Positions 47,035 to 55,251 are shown, numbered from the stretch's first letter. The stretch: 55,251 nt of DNA from an uncultured Oscillospiraceae bacterium (GCA_944387635.1 CALXFT010000006.1:1-55251); one strand, 5' to 3'. Notes: a model not told the origin generated them from the letters alone. Program-made: numbers and translations.

Positions 47035-48354
47035 ATGAAAGTTGTAAAATTCGGCGGGTCCTCCATGGCCGACGCGGGCCAGTACCGGAAGATCCGGGAG
47101 ATTCTCATGGCCGACCCTGAGCGCAAGGTGGTGGTGGTGTCCGCCGCCGGCAAGCGGTTCAGCGGCGACCATAAGCTGACGGACCTGCTGTATCTGTGCT
47201 ATGCCCACATCCAGTACGGCGTGGACTGCTCCGGCATTTTTGAAATGATTGCCTCCCGGTATTTGGACATCCGGGACGACCTGGGCCTGGACTTGCGGCT
47301 GGAGGAGGACCTGACCGCCCTGAAAGCCCGCATTGACGACAAGGACATCTCCCAGGAGGAGCTGGTGAGCCGGGGCGAGTACTTCTCCGCCAAGCTCATG
47401 GCGGCGTACCTGGGCTTCCAGTTCGTGGACGCGGCGGACTGGGTCAAGTTCCGCCTGGACGGCACCGTGGACCAGGAGGCCACCTACGACGCCCTGCGTC
47501 ATCAGGTGCTGCTGGGCTACGGGGCCGTGATCCCCGGCTTCTACGGCAGCATGCCCGACGGGACCATCCACACCTTCTCCCGGGGCGGCAGCGACATCAC
47601 CGGCGCCCTGGCGGCGGCGGCCCTGGACGCGGACGTGTATGAGAACTGGACCGACGTGTCCGGCATCCTCATGGCGGACCCCCGGCTGGTGGATAACCCC
47701 CAGGCCATTCCCGAGGTCACCTACGACGAGCTGCGGGAGCTGAGCTACTCCGGGGCTCAGGTCCTCCACGAGGACAGCATCTTCCCCGTCCGGGAGAAGA
47801 ACATCCCCGTGAACATCCGCAACACCAACCAGCCCCAGGCCCCCGGCACCATGATCCAGGCCTCCTTCAGCGGCGATCGGGACCCGGACCGGTTCATCAC
47901 CGGCATTACGGGCAAGCGGGACTTCTCCATCATCTCCCTGTCCAAGCGGGGCATGAGCAACCAGGTGGGCGTCCTGCGCCGGGTGCTCACCGTCCTGGAG
48001 CGGCACAACATCTCCGTGGACTATGTACCCAACGGCATTGACAACGTCTCCGTGGTCCTGCCCACCAAGGCCATTGAAAAGGAACTGTACACCATTATGG
48101 CCGAGATCCAGAAGGAGGCGGAGCCGGACACCCTGCAGATCCACCACCAAATCGCCGTGGTGGCCGCCGTGGGCCGGAAGATGGCCTTCCGTCCCGGCAT
48201 CTCCGGCAAGATCTTCGCCGCCCTGGGCCAAAGCGGCATCAACATCCGCATGATCAACCAGGGTCCCGACGAATTGAACATCATCTTCGGCGTGGACAAC
48301 AAGGACTTCCAGGAGGCCATCCGGGTGCTGTACAACAGCTTCATTACCAAGTGA
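47035..48354 (+). CDS. lysC: Aspartate kinase
   Basis: This enzyme phosphorylates L-aspartate, the entry step to threonine, lysine and methionine. The ATG at 47035 is 9 nt after GAGAGGA (an ATG at 47026 is too close), giving 439 residues. KVVKFGGSSMADAGQY at the N-terminus, FSRGGSDITGALAAA near residue 185 and two C-terminal ACT domains (from about residue 300; MSNQVGVLRRVLTVL and ISGKIFAALGQSGINIRM) are present. The ACT domains suggest feedback by lysine or threonine. Confidence 0.94.
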   Translation: MKVVKFGGSSMADAGQYRKIREILMADPERKVVVVSAAGKRFSGDHKLTDLLYLCYAHIQYGVDCSGIFEMIASRYLDIRDDLGLDLRLEEDLTALKARIDDKDISQEELVSRGEYFSAKLMAAYLGFQFVDAADWVKFRLDGTVDQEATYDALRHQVLLGYGAVIPGFYGSMPDGTIHTFSRGGSDITGALAAAALDADVYENWTDVSGILMADPRLVDNPQAIPEVTYDELRELSYSGAQVLHEDSIFPVREKNIPVNIRNTNQPQAPGTMIQASFSGDRDPDRFITGITGKRDFSIISLSKRGMSNQVGVLRRVLTVLERHNISVDYVPNGIDNVSVVLPTKAIEKELYTIMAEIQKEAEPDTLQIHHQIAVVAAVGRKMAFRPGISGKIFAALGQSGINIRMINQGPDELNIIFGVDNKDFQEAIRVLYNSFITK

Positions 48355-48375
48355 ACCTCTGAATCCATCGCTTTC

Positions 48376-48488
48376 GGCGGGATGCCGGATCTAAAGCCCC
48401 ATCCGCGCAGTTTAAAAAGCGGGAAATACATACCGTATTGCTCCCCTTTTTAAACTTTCGGCCGGGCCGAAATCTCCCGGCATCCGCC
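48376..48488. promoter_or_regulatory. Nested inverted repeat ahead of asd
   Basis: An outer arm, GGCGGGATGCCGG (48376-48388), pairs with CCGGCATCCGCC (48477-48488). A perfect inner 11-bp stem, AGTTTAAAAAG (48409-48419), pairs with CTTTTTAAACT (48446-48456). Two more short stems lie inside (GCGGG/CTCCC-like and GGCCGGGCC). It fills most of the 187-bp gap between aspartokinase and asd. It could be a leader RNA with regulatory structure or a small mobile repeat. Confidence 0.55.
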
Positions 48489-48541
48489 CTTGCCGATTTC
48501 GTCAGAGCTTTCCAAATAACATCCATAGGAGGGGATTTACT

Positions 48542-49546
48542 ATGCGGCAATACACCGTAGCGGTTCTGGGCGCCACCGGCGCCGTGGGACAGGAAATGAT
48601 TAAGATCCTGCAGGAGCGGAACTTTCCCGTGGGGAAGCTGATCCCCCTGGCCTCGGCCAGAAGCGCGGGCAAGACCATCGTGTTCCGCGGGGAGGAAGTG
48701 ACCATCCGGGAGGCCGGTGACCGGGCCTTTGAAGGGGTGGACATCGTCCTGGGCGCGGCGGAGAACGACATCGCCAAGCGCTTCGCCCCGGCCATTGTGA
48801 AGGCCGGCGCGGTCTTCGTGGACAATTCCTCTGCCTTCCGCCTGGACCCCAAGGTCCCCCTGATCGTGCCGGAGGTCAACCCCGAGGACGTGAGAAGGCA
48901 CCAGGGCATCATCTCCAACCCCAACTGCTCCACCATCATCACCGTTACCGCCGTCAACGCCCTGAACGCCATCGCCCCCATCCGGGCCATGACCGCCTCC
49001 ACCTACCAGGCCGTGTCCGGCGCCGGCGCCGGCGGCCCCATTGAGCTGATGAACGAGGTGGAGGCCCTGAGCCGGGGGGAAACCTATGCGCCCAAGGTCT
49101 TCTCCCATCAGATCGCCTACAACCTGATCCCCCAGATCGGCGGCGAGCAGTTCGAAGGCTACACCAGCGAAGAGATGAAGATGCAGAACGAGGGCCGCAA
49201 GATCATGCACCTGCCGGAGCTGAAGGTCAGCTGCACCTGCGTCCGGGTTCCCGTGGTCCGCAGCCACTCCATCTGCGTCAGCTGCCGGTTCGACGTACCC
49301 GTGTCCGTGGAGCAGGCCAGACAGGCCATTGCCCAGGCCCCCGGCTGCAAGCTGGTGGACGATCTGGCGAGCAAGTCCTACCCCATGCCCCTGGACACCT
49401 CGGACCAGGACCTGGTCTATGTGGGCCGGATTCGTCCGGACCTGACCGACGAGAAGGGGCTGTGCCTGTGGTGCTGCGGCGACCAGGTCCGCAAAGGCGC
49501 GGCCACCAACGCCATTCAGATCGCCGAGCTGCTGGTGAAAGGATAA
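48542..49546 (+). CDS. asd: Aspartate-semialdehyde dehydrogenase
   Basis: This enzyme reduces beta-aspartyl phosphate to aspartate semialdehyde. The 334-residue protein begins YTVAVLGATGAVGQEM, a classical NADP site. The catalytic Cys is in ISNPNCSTI and the active-site His in VRVPVVRSHS. GGAGGGG lies ahead of the ATG. It completes the hom-aspartokinase-asd group on this strand. Confidence 0.97.
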   Translation: MRQYTVAVLGATGAVGQEMIKILQERNFPVGKLIPLASARSAGKTIVFRGEEVTIREAGDRAFEGVDIVLGAAENDIAKRFAPAIVKAGAVFVDNSSAFRLDPKVPLIVPEVNPEDVRRHQGIISNPNCSTIITVTAVNALNAIAPIRAMTASTYQAVSGAGAGGPIELMNEVEALSRGETYAPKVFSHQIAYNLIPQIGGEQFEGYTSEEMKMQNEGRKIMHLPELKVSCTCVRVPVVRSHSICVSCRFDVPVSVEQARQAIAQAPGCKLVDDLASKSYPMPLDTSDQDLVYVGRIRPDLTDEKGLCLWCCGDQVRKGAATNAIQIAELLVKG

Positions 49547-49568
49547 TTCCCCATATGCCCGTGGGCGT

Positions 49569-49703
49569 GACTGAGAGGGGTTGGGGCGCGCTTGCCCCTG
49601 CCTCAGCACTGCACATGAACGCGGTGGGGCATGACCTCTCAGTCACCGGCTCGAAGTCTCAGCGGCGCCGGCTCGCCTTGAAAGGAGAGCCAAGGAGCCG
49701 CGC
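49569..49703 (-). repeat. CTGAGAGG dispersed element, copy F
   Basis: Core at 49569-49644 between GACTGAGAGG and CCTCTCAGTC, inverted relative to copies A and B. Its left arm follows on the plus strand at 49645-49703, with CACCGGCTCG, a GGCGCCGGCTCG and CTTGAAAGGAGAGCCAAGG. A further hairpin, GCCCGGAA/TTTCCGGGC, lies at 49726-49752. It separates asd and the chromate transporter genes. Confidence 0.83.
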
Positions 49704-49772
49704 CTGTTTTTCGTTTCCCGCTCATGCCCGGAAGGCGCTGCTTTCCGGGCAAATCCAGGCAAGGAGGTCCCA

Positions 49773-50339
49773 TTGAAAAAGAAAAATCAGCTGTTCCGGC
49801 TCATGCTGGAGTTTATTCGCTTCGGCTGCTTCACCTTCGGCGGCGGCTGGAGCATCGTGGCCCAGCTTCAGCGGACCTATGTCCAGGAGCGGAAGATCCT
49901 GACGGACCGGGAGCTTATGGACCTGACCAGCGTGGCCAAGAGCCTGCCGGGGGTCATGATCGGCAATGTGGCCATGCTCTTCGGCTATCGTCAGGCGGGG
50001 ATTCTGGGCGGCGTCGTCTGCGTGCTGAGCATCTCCGCCCCGCCCTTTTTGATTCTGAGCGTCATCTGCCTGTTCTATGAGGCCTTCCGGAACAATCTCT
50101 GGGTGTCGGCGGCCATGAACGGCATGCAGGCGGCGGTGGTGCCTATTATCCTCAGCGCCGCCCTGTCCATGACCCGTGCCAGTGTGGGAAATCTCCCCGG
50201 CCTGGCCGTGGCGGCGCTGTGCTTCGGCCTGTATCTGACCGGGGCGGTCAGTCCCCTGGGCCTGGTGGTTCTGGGCGGGCTGGCGGGCCTGGCCATTGGG
50301 GAGTTCTACGAGAGGAGGGGCGGCCATGGTGCTTCTTGA
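49773..50339 (+). CDS. Chromate transporter family protein, half-size (first)
   Basis: This 188-residue membrane protein starts with TTG at 49773, AAGGAGG 5 nt upstream. The motifs FGCFTFGGGWSIVAQLQ and SLPGVMIGNVAMLFGY are those of the CHR family. The family exports chromate or acts on other anions; half-size CHR proteins occur as pairs that together equal one full-length ChrA. It overlaps the second half by 14 bp. Substrate is unproven. Confidence 0.85.
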   Translation: MKKKNQLFRLMLEFIRFGCFTFGGGWSIVAQLQRTYVQERKILTDRELMDLTSVAKSLPGVMIGNVAMLFGYRQAGILGGVVCVLSISAPPFLILSVICLFYEAFRNNLWVSAAMNGMQAAVVPIILSAALSMTRASVGNLPGLAVAALCFGLYLTGAVSPLGLVVLGGLAGLAIGEFYERRGGHGAS

Positions 50340-50868
50340 GCTGTACTGGAGCTTCCTGCTCATCGGCTTTTCCAGCTTCGGCGGCCTGTCCATGGTGCCG
50401 CAGATCTCCAGGCAGATGACGGAGCACGGCTGGATGACCGCCAGTCAGGTGGCGGACATTCTGGTCATCGCGGAGATGACCCCCGGCCCCCTGGGCTTGA
50501 ACTGCGCCACCTTCGCGGGCATGCAGACCGCGGGCCTCCCCGGCGCTCTGGCGGCCAACCTGGGGGCCATGACCCCCTCCCTGACCCTGTGCGCCCTGGC
50601 GGCGGTGTTTTTCCACCGGTTCCGCAACAGCCGGATCATGGTGGACCTGCTCACCGGCATCCGCCCCGCCTGCCTGGGCATGATTCTGGGCGTGGCGGTG
50701 ACCATGTCCGCCGACGGCTACTTCCCCCAGGGCCAGGTGAATTTCACCGCCCTGGCCATTGGACTGCTGGACCTGTTCCTGCTGATGAAGTGCAAGCTCA
50801 GCGTCCCCAAGGTCCTGCTGCTCAGCGCGGGCTTGGGGGTCCTTGCCCAATTCCTGACCACGGTATAA
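50326..50868 (+). CDS. Chromate transporter family protein, half-size (second)
   Basis: Best start is ATG at 50326 with GAGGAGGGG upstream, giving 180 residues. FGGLSMVPQISRQM and ILVIAEMTPGPLGLN are CHR-family motifs in a different form from the first half. The overlap and pairing suggest both subunits act together. A perfect 15-bp hairpin ends the unit. Confidence 0.85.
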   Translation: MVLLELYWSFLLIGFSSFGGLSMVPQISRQMTEHGWMTASQVADILVIAEMTPGPLGLNCATFAGMQTAGLPGALAANLGAMTPSLTLCALAAVFFHRFRNSRIMVDLLTGIRPACLGMILGVAVTMSADGYFPQGQVNFTALAIGLLDLFLLMKCKLSVPKVLLLSAGLGVLAQFLTTV

Positions 50869-50870
50869 GC

Positions 50871-50915
50871 AACATCCCCGCGGGAGCCCTTCGGTCCCGC
50901 GGGGATGTTCTTTGG
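50871..50915. terminator. Bidirectional terminator between chromate genes and putP
   Basis: AACATCCCCGCGGGA (50871-50885) and TCCCGCGGGGATGTT (50895-50909) form a perfect 15-bp stem between convergent genes, with CTTT after it. Confidence 0.8.
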
Positions 50916-50928
50916 GGTTTTGGAAATA

Positions 50929-52485
50929 TCAGGCTTTTCCCTGACGGACGGCCTCGAATTCTTCCTGAATCTGGTCCGAGGGGGCCAGGGTCAGCAGGGA
51001 GACCACCACGATGCAGGCGCAGGAGATCAGGAAGGCGGGCAGAAGCTCGTAGATGTCCAGAATCCCGCCCATGGGCCGGATCAGCAGCTTCCAGATGAAG
51101 ACCATGCTGCCGCCGGCGATCATGCCGGCAACGGCCCCGGTCCGGGTGGTCCGCTTCCAGAACAGGCTCAAGAGCATCAGAGGGCCGAAGGTGGCGCCGA
51201 AGCCCGCCCAGGCGAAGCTGACGATGGTGAAAATCACGCTGTCCTCGTCGGCGGCGATGACCATGGCGATGACCGCGATGGCCAGCAGGGTCAGCCGGGA
51301 GATCTTCAGAACCTGGTCGTCGCTGGCGGACTTGCGGAAGAGGCCCTGATACAGGTTCTTGGCGAAGGCCGAGGCGGCGATGAGCAGGTAGGAGTCCGAG
51401 GAGCTGATGGTGGCGGCCAGAATGCCGGCCATGACGAAGCCTGCCAGCAGAGGCGGCAGCAGGTTGGTGGACAGCAGGATGAACACGTTCTCCGCCTCGG
51501 AGGCGGTGGTCAGGCCCGTGGGGAACAGGCACCGGCCCATGACGCCGATGAGCACCGCCGCGCTCAGGGAGATCACCACCCACACCGTGGCGATGCGGCG
51601 GGACCGGGTCAGCTCCTTCTCGTCCCGGATGGCCATGAACCGCAGGAGCACCTGGGGCATGCCGAAGTAGCCCAGGCCCCAGGCCAAGGTGGACACGATG
51701 GACAGCAGGCCGTAGCTGCCGGCCTCGCCAAACTGGGGCTGGCCGTTCACCGCCTGCTGGACCCCGTCTACGGTTACGGGGGTGGCGATGCCGAAAAAGT
51801 CGAAGAAGCCGGGGATGGACTTGGCGTTTTCAATGACGGCCCCCAGGCCTCCGGCGGCGGCGCAGCCCAGGACCAGGACCACGGACAGGGCCACAACCAT
51901 GACGATGGCCTGCATGAAGTCCGAGGCGCTCTCAGCCAGGAAGCCGCCCAGAAGGGTGTACAGCAGCACGAAGACCGCGCCCACAATCATCATGGGGACG
52001 TAGGGCAGGCCGAAGAGGGTGGAGAACAGCTTGCCGCAGGTGACCAGGCAGCTGGCGGCGTAGATGGTGAAGAAGATCAGGATGAATACGGCGGCGATGG
52101 TCATAATGACCTTGGTCTTCTCATGGAACCGGTTGGAGAAGAATTCCGGCAGGGTAATGGCGTTGCCCGCCTTCTCCGAGTACCGGCGCAGCCGCTTGGA
52201 GACGATGAGCCAGTTTACATAAGTACCAAGAGCCAAGCCGATGGCGGTCCAGGCGGCGTCGGAAATGCCGCACCAGTAGGCCACGCCGGGCAGGCCCATG
52301 AGGAGCCAGCCGGACATATCGGAAGCCTCCGCGCTCATGGCGGTGACCCATGGCCCCAGACTCCTCCCTCCCAAGAAGTAAGCGTCAGAGCTTGCGTTGG
52401 CGCGCTTGGCGAACACAACGCCGATGGCAATGACGGCTGCCATGTAAATGACCATGGCCAAAAGAATCTGCAGAGTATCTCCCAT
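50929..52485 (-). CDS. putP: Sodium/proline symporter
   Basis: This 518-residue member of the sodium:solute symporter family has about 13 membrane segments. FLGGRSLGPWVTAMSAEASDMSGWLLMGLPG near the N-terminus is the PutP signature, and MAGILAATISSSDSYLLIAASAFAKN carries the conserved Na+/proline binding Ser-rich stretch. It imports proline with sodium. GGAGG is ahead of the ATG, and a divergent gap of 354 bp separates it from tadA. Confidence 0.92.
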   Translation of the reverse strand: MGDTLQILLAMVIYMAAVIAIGVVFAKRANASSDAYFLGGRSLGPWVTAMSAEASDMSGWLLMGLPGVAYWCGISDAAWTAIGLALGTYVNWLIVSKRLRRYSEKAGNAITLPEFFSNRFHEKTKVIMTIAAVFILIFFTIYAASCLVTCGKLFSTLFGLPYVPMMIVGAVFVLLYTLLGGFLAESASDFMQAIVMVVALSVVLVLGCAAAGGLGAVIENAKSIPGFFDFFGIATPVTVDGVQQAVNGQPQFGEAGSYGLLSIVSTLAWGLGYFGMPQVLLRFMAIRDEKELTRSRRIATVWVVISLSAAVLIGVMGRCLFPTGLTTASEAENVFILLSTNLLPPLLAGFVMAGILAATISSSDSYLLIAASAFAKNLYQGLFRKSASDDQVLKISRLTLLAIAVIAMVIAADEDSVIFTIVSFAWAGFGATFGPLMLLSLFWKRTTRTGAVAGMIAGGSMVFIWKLLIRPMGGILDIYELLPAFLISCACIVVVSLLTLAPSDQIQEEFEAVRQGKA

Positions 52486-52839
52486 GGGACTTTCCTCCTT
52501 TAGCGTGTAAAAGTGACCTTATTATACAATAGACCTGAAAGAAAATCCATTGCCTGCTGCATAAAATTTCCGGAGAAAAACCGGGAAGAAACTGGTAAAA
52601 AGAGACAAGAACCTTGGCGGCGGCGCCGAAAGGCGGGGATTTGGCGGCCCGGACCCGCGGGAGCCTGCCGCTTTGCGCCCCGGTCCCGGGAAATTTCCTT
52701 TCCGGAGCAGCGGCCTTTGACAGGTTTTTCTTTCGGTCCGCGGTATACTAAGGAAGCTTTGAAAGCTCTGAAAAAATTTCCCTTCCCTTTTTCCGAATCC
52801 TTCGGTATCATAGGGGAAAGACAAGCGGGAGGGGAAGCT
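52486..52839. other. Intergenic region between putP and tadA, no gene seen
   Basis: The 354 bp hold a GC-rich stretch with several short stems (52610-52700) and a TATACT at about 52744-52749 with a distant TTGACA. No protein start with a ribosome binding site is visible here other than the tadA start itself. The open frame that runs through it is an extension of tadA without support. Confidence 0.4.
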
Positions 52840-53346
52840 ATGAACGACGTCTGTTTTATGCGGCAGGCCCTGGATCTGGCCCGGGAGGCCGGGGAGGCCG
52901 GGGAGGTGCCTGTGGGCTGCGTGGTGGTCCGGGGAGATACGGTGGTAGGCCGGGGCCGGAACCGCCGGGAGAGGGATAAGTCCGCCCTGGCCCACGCGGA
53001 GATCGAGGCCATCGACCAGGCCTGCCGGACTCTGGGAGGCTGGCGGCTGTGGGAGTGCACCCTGTACGTGACCCTGGAGCCCTGCCCCATGTGCGCCGGG
53101 GCCATTCTCAACGCCCGGATTCCGCGGGTGGTCTACGGGGCCTCGGACCGGAAGGCCGGGGCGGTCCGGTCTGTCTGCGGCCTGTTCGACATGGCCTTCA
53201 ACCACCATCCGGCGGTGGAGGCCGGAGTCCTGGAGGAGGAATGCGCGGAGCTCCTGCGGGAATTCTTTCGGGACCTGCGCGTTCAGCTGCGCTCCCGGCC
53301 CAGGTGGCGGCCGCCGGAGCGCGGGGAAAAGGAGGCTGGAATGTGA
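52840..53346 (+). CDS. tadA: tRNA-specific adenosine deaminase
   Basis: TadA deaminates A34 to inosine in tRNA-Arg(ACG). The ATG at 52840 has GGGAGGGG upstream, giving 168 residues. The zinc/catalytic motif HAEIEAIDQACR and the PCPMCAGAILNARI motif are intact. GCVVVRGD and YVTLEPCPMC are typical. Its stop overlaps the spoIIP start. Confidence 0.95.
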   Translation: MNDVCFMRQALDLAREAGEAGEVPVGCVVVRGDTVVGRGRNRRERDKSALAHAEIEAIDQACRTLGGWRLWECTLYVTLEPCPMCAGAILNARIPRVVYGASDRKAGAVRSVCGLFDMAFNHHPAVEAGVLEEECAELLREFFRDLRVQLRSRPRWRPPERGEKEAGM

Positions 53347-54329
53347 ACCCATCGAATCGGGCCTTGCGGGTGGGCCTGTCCGCCGTTCTGTGCGCGGCGG
53401 TGTTCCGGCTGTGGTCTTCCGGGCTGCCCCAGCGCCTGGGAGCCTGGCTGACCCAGTCGGAGGGGGCGGCGTTTTTGATCTATCTGGAAACCGGACGTGA
53501 CGTCCGGTTTTCGCCGTCTTCGGAGGTCTTTTCCCCGAATTTCATGGAATCTCCCCCGCCTGCGGCAGATGCCGCCGAAGAAGCGGCCCTTCCGGTCTTT
53601 TCCGACCCGGAGGCGGTGGAGCTGTACTACGGGGCCGGAGTGGACCCGGACGTGGCGGCCCTTCTGGCCCGGCCTCTGACCTGGGAGCTGCGTTCGGAGG
53701 AGCCCACGGTGCTGATCCTGCACACCCACGCTACGGAGAGCTACACCCAGACCGACGAGGACTACGTCCAGTCCTCGGCCTGGCGGACCCTGGACGAGGG
53801 GTACAACATGCTCTCCATCGGGGCGGAGGTGGCGGAAATTCTGGAGGAGGCGGGAATCCGGACCGTCCATGACGGCACGCTCCACGACTATCCCTCCTAC
53901 AACGGCTCCTACAACCGGGCCAGGAAGACCATCCGAAGCCGGCTGGAGGAGGCGCCGGGAATCCGGCTGGTACTGGACCTGCACCGGGACGCCTCGGAGG
54001 GCGCCGGAGGGCAGCTGCGGACCCTGGCAACCTCCCAGGGGCAGACCTGCGCCCAGCTCATGCTGGTGGTGGGGACCAACCACGAAGCCTACGAAGAAAA
54101 CCTGTCCCTGGCCCTGAAGCTCCACGCCCAGCTGGAGGCCCAGTGCCCCGGCATCACCCGGCCCTTGCAGCTGCGGACCGCCAGGTTCAACCAGGACTTA
54201 AGCGCCGGGGCTCTGCTCGTTGAAGTGGGGGCGGCGGGGAACACCCACGACGAGGCCCTCCTGGCAGCCAGGGAACTGGCCCAGGCCATCGCGGCCCTGG
54301 CAGGCGGAACCGGGGAGGCGGCGGGATAA
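53343..54329 (+). CDS. spoIIP: Stage II sporulation protein P
   Basis: SpoIIP is a septal cell-wall amidase/endopeptidase needed for engulfment in spore-formers. GTG at 53343, 7 nt after GGAGG, gives 328 residues and overlaps the tadA stop as GTGA. A membrane anchor lies at about residues 8-28. Motifs VLILHTHATESYT, GYNMLSIGAEVAEILEE and RLVLDLHRDA match the family; the His and Glu are zinc ligands. It is the clearest sign here that the organism can sporulate. Confidence 0.93.
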   Translation: MNPSNRALRVGLSAVLCAAVFRLWSSGLPQRLGAWLTQSEGAAFLIYLETGRDVRFSPSSEVFSPNFMESPPPAADAAEEAALPVFSDPEAVELYYGAGVDPDVAALLARPLTWELRSEEPTVLILHTHATESYTQTDEDYVQSSAWRTLDEGYNMLSIGAEVAEILEEAGIRTVHDGTLHDYPSYNGSYNRARKTIRSRLEEAPGIRLVLDLHRDASEGAGGQLRTLATSQGQTCAQLMLVVGTNHEAYEENLSLALKLHAQLEAQCPGITRPLQLRTARFNQDLSAGALLVEVGAAGNTHDEALLAARELAQAIAALAGGTGEAAG

Positions 54330-54449
54330 GACGCGGGCCGGTTTTATGGGGACATACTGTTTCTTGATGAAATCCCCGTGCGCTGAAGTTTTCTATGAAT
54401 GGTGGCGCGCTGCAAAAGCGCATGGGTTTAGAGAATCTGAATAAAAATT

Positions 54450-54502
54450 CGGAGGATAGGACAACGGCCTGTCTTATCCTCCGGGTTTGTCAGTTTTTTC
54501 GT
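54450..54502 (+). terminator. Intrinsic terminator after spoIIP
   Basis: GGAGGATAGGACA pairs with TGTCTTATCCTCC with one wobble, followed by GGGTTTGTCAGTTTTTT. The gap of 183 bp from spoIIP to the next gene has no other feature that can be supported. Confidence 0.7.
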
Positions 54503-54512
54503 TCCCCAAGCT

Positions 54513-55001
54513 TCAGGGGATGATGGCGTGCCACTGCTCGGTGCCGATGGTGAACAGCACAACCCGGTCCCCCGGAGCCAGATCGTGGTACACGTCAAAC
54601 AGGCACAGGGCTTCCAGAGTCTCCCCGCCGCTGCGGGCGGTCACATAGTAATTCCGGTTGCGCTTCTGTTTGACCAGCGTGCCGCGGCTGTAGCGGCTCT
54701 TTTCCAGGACGGTTCCCTGCCGAACCCGCCGGACCCGGACAAAAAAGAACCGGACCCATTGGTACAGGCAGTAAACCGCCAGCAGAGCAAAGCCGATTAG
54801 TCCCAGGATCCCAAAAATCAGGTCCTGTCTGCGCAGTTCGGACACGGGGTCCGAAAATACCATCACACTGACCAGGACCTCCAGGACCAGGATCATCAGG
54901 GCGCATTGCAGGTAGCTCTTTCTGCGCCGCTTTTTCCACCGGCGAAAGCCGGAGGAGCTTTCCACGGACCCGGCTTGCGGATCCGTTCTTCCTTCATCCA
55001 T
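54513..55001 (-). CDS. Small membrane protein of unknown function
   Basis: No family was recognised. ATG at 55001 (MDEGRTDPQ) after GAAGGAAAGG gives 162 residues; a TTG at 55022 is less likely. The protein has a basic stretch RRWKKRRRKS, two membrane helices (about residues 32-52 and 63-88), and a C-terminal soluble domain of about 70 residues. The domain reads RQGTVLEKSRYS... then RNYYVTARSG and GDRVVLFTIG, suggesting a small beta-rich, OB-like fold, as in NfeD-type or membrane-anchored regulators. This last idea is a guess. Confidence 0.65.
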   Translation of the reverse strand: MDEGRTDPQAGSVESSSGFRRWKKRRRKSYLQCALMILVLEVLVSVMVFSDPVSELRRQDLIFGILGLIGFALLAVYCLYQWVRFFFVRVRRVRQGTVLEKSRYSRGTLVKQKRNRNYYVTARSGGETLEALCLFDVYHDLAPGDRVVLFTIGTEQWHAIIP

Positions 55002-55082
55002 AATACCCTTTCCTTCGGACAAGCGCCTGCGCGATATGGACGATAGCCATGCTCGCGGAGGCGTTTGACTGAATTATTGGCT

Positions 55083-55124
55083 CCTTCTGACCGCCGGAGT
55101 CAGGGACCCGGCGGCCAGAAGGTT
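55083..55124 (-). terminator. Hairpin after the gene at the window end
   Basis: On the minus strand CCTTCTGGCCGCCGG pairs with CCGGCGGTCAGAAGG with one wobble. The following sequence has no T run. It lies between the partial gene and the small membrane protein. Confidence 0.5.
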
Positions 55125-55128
55125 CGGT

Positions 55129-55251
55129 TTATACGGTTTGCGCTTCTTCGGGGACTTCGCTGCCGTCCTCACCGGGCTCTGCGGGCAGGGCGGGCTCCGA
55201 AGGCTCTGCGGGCAGGGCGGGCTCCGAAGGCTCTGCGGGCAGGGCGGGCTC
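55129..55251 (-). CDS. C-terminal end of a gene with tandem EPALPAEPS repeats (partial)
   Basis: Reading from the window edge, the frame gives EPALPAEPS three times (the last ends EPG), then EDGSEVPEEAQTV and TAA at 55129-55131. The nucleotide repeat unit is 27 bp with no changes between copies (55175-55251). The rest of the protein lies outside. A Pro/Glu/Ala tail of this kind often ends ribosome- or membrane-associated or cell-wall-linked proteins, but no function can be given. Confidence 0.75.
   Translation of the reverse strand, partial: EPALPAEPSEPALPAEPSEPALPAEPGEDGSEVPEEAQTV
55175..55251. repeat. 27-bp perfect tandem repeat
   Basis: Units at 55175-55201, 55202-55228 and 55229-55251 (cut by the window) are identical and code for EPALPAEPS on the minus strand. 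Copy number is likely to vary between strains. Confidence 0.9.

Noticed and set aside
54346-54444. Possible 32-codon peptide after spoIIP (starts MGTYCFLMKSP)
   Set aside because: There is no ribosome binding site and no promoter. It was not kept as a gene, although the translation is not obviously biased.

Overview
The window is a G+C-rich chromosomal segment from a spore-forming member of the Clostridia, most like the Oscillospiraceae. The genus is not resolved. The placement rests on the Firmicutes-type order dnaA-dnaN-S4-recF-gyrB, a RemB-like protein, a stage II sporulation protein P gene, an RNase Y gene and Gram-positive-type strong ribosome binding sites. It spans the replication origin. 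oriC is the dnaA-dnaN gap near 13.9-14.2 kb, with nine DnaA-box-like sites.

Layout. 0.1-3.3 kb: small-multidrug-export membrane protein, HIT protein, acyltransferase, and a TPP-riboswitch-controlled thiT. 3.4-15.5 kb, all on the minus strand: the replication block dnaA, dnaN, S4, recF, gyrB, then a two-gene glycosyltransferase cassette wedged between gyrB and gyrA, then gyrA, rnhA and remB. 16-26 kb, plus strand: YitT protein, guaB, U32 peptidase, and an elongation cluster mreC-maf-mreC-mreD-PBP2 with two mreC paralogues and no mreB. 26.6-33.6 kb: a carbohydrate operon of two TIM-barrel epimerases, two Gfo/Idh/MocA oxidoreductases and uxaC, with a divergent AraC regulator. 33.7-35.5 kb: HdeD-like protein, phosphopantetheinyl transferase and TatD. 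36-38 kb: a candidate structured RNA or long leader ahead of rny. 38-43 kb: a truncated acetyltransferase, tRNA-Leu(CAA), an HtrA protease and larE-larB-larC. 43-49.5 kb: divergent threonine-pathway genes (thrC-thrB against hom, aspartokinase, asd). 49.7-55 kb: paired chromate transporters, putP, tadA, spoIIP, a small membrane protein, and the repeat-rich end of a gene running out of the window.

The most unusual content lies between genes. One dispersed element family has a core of about 76 bp bounded by GACTGAGAGG/CCTCTCAGTC and longer arms. It occurs in four full-core and three partial copies, and one arm hairpin shows compensatory base changes. A second family of short GC-rich hairpins ends in CCCCTAC; one copy abuts the dnaA stop in oriC and another ends a truncated acetyltransferase. 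Further signals are a consensus DnaA-box cluster beside thiT, direct-repeat operators ahead of the AraC gene, and a nested inverted repeat ahead of asd. No CRISPR array, transposase, integrase or rRNA was seen. All functional calls come from reading motifs by eye, without database searches.
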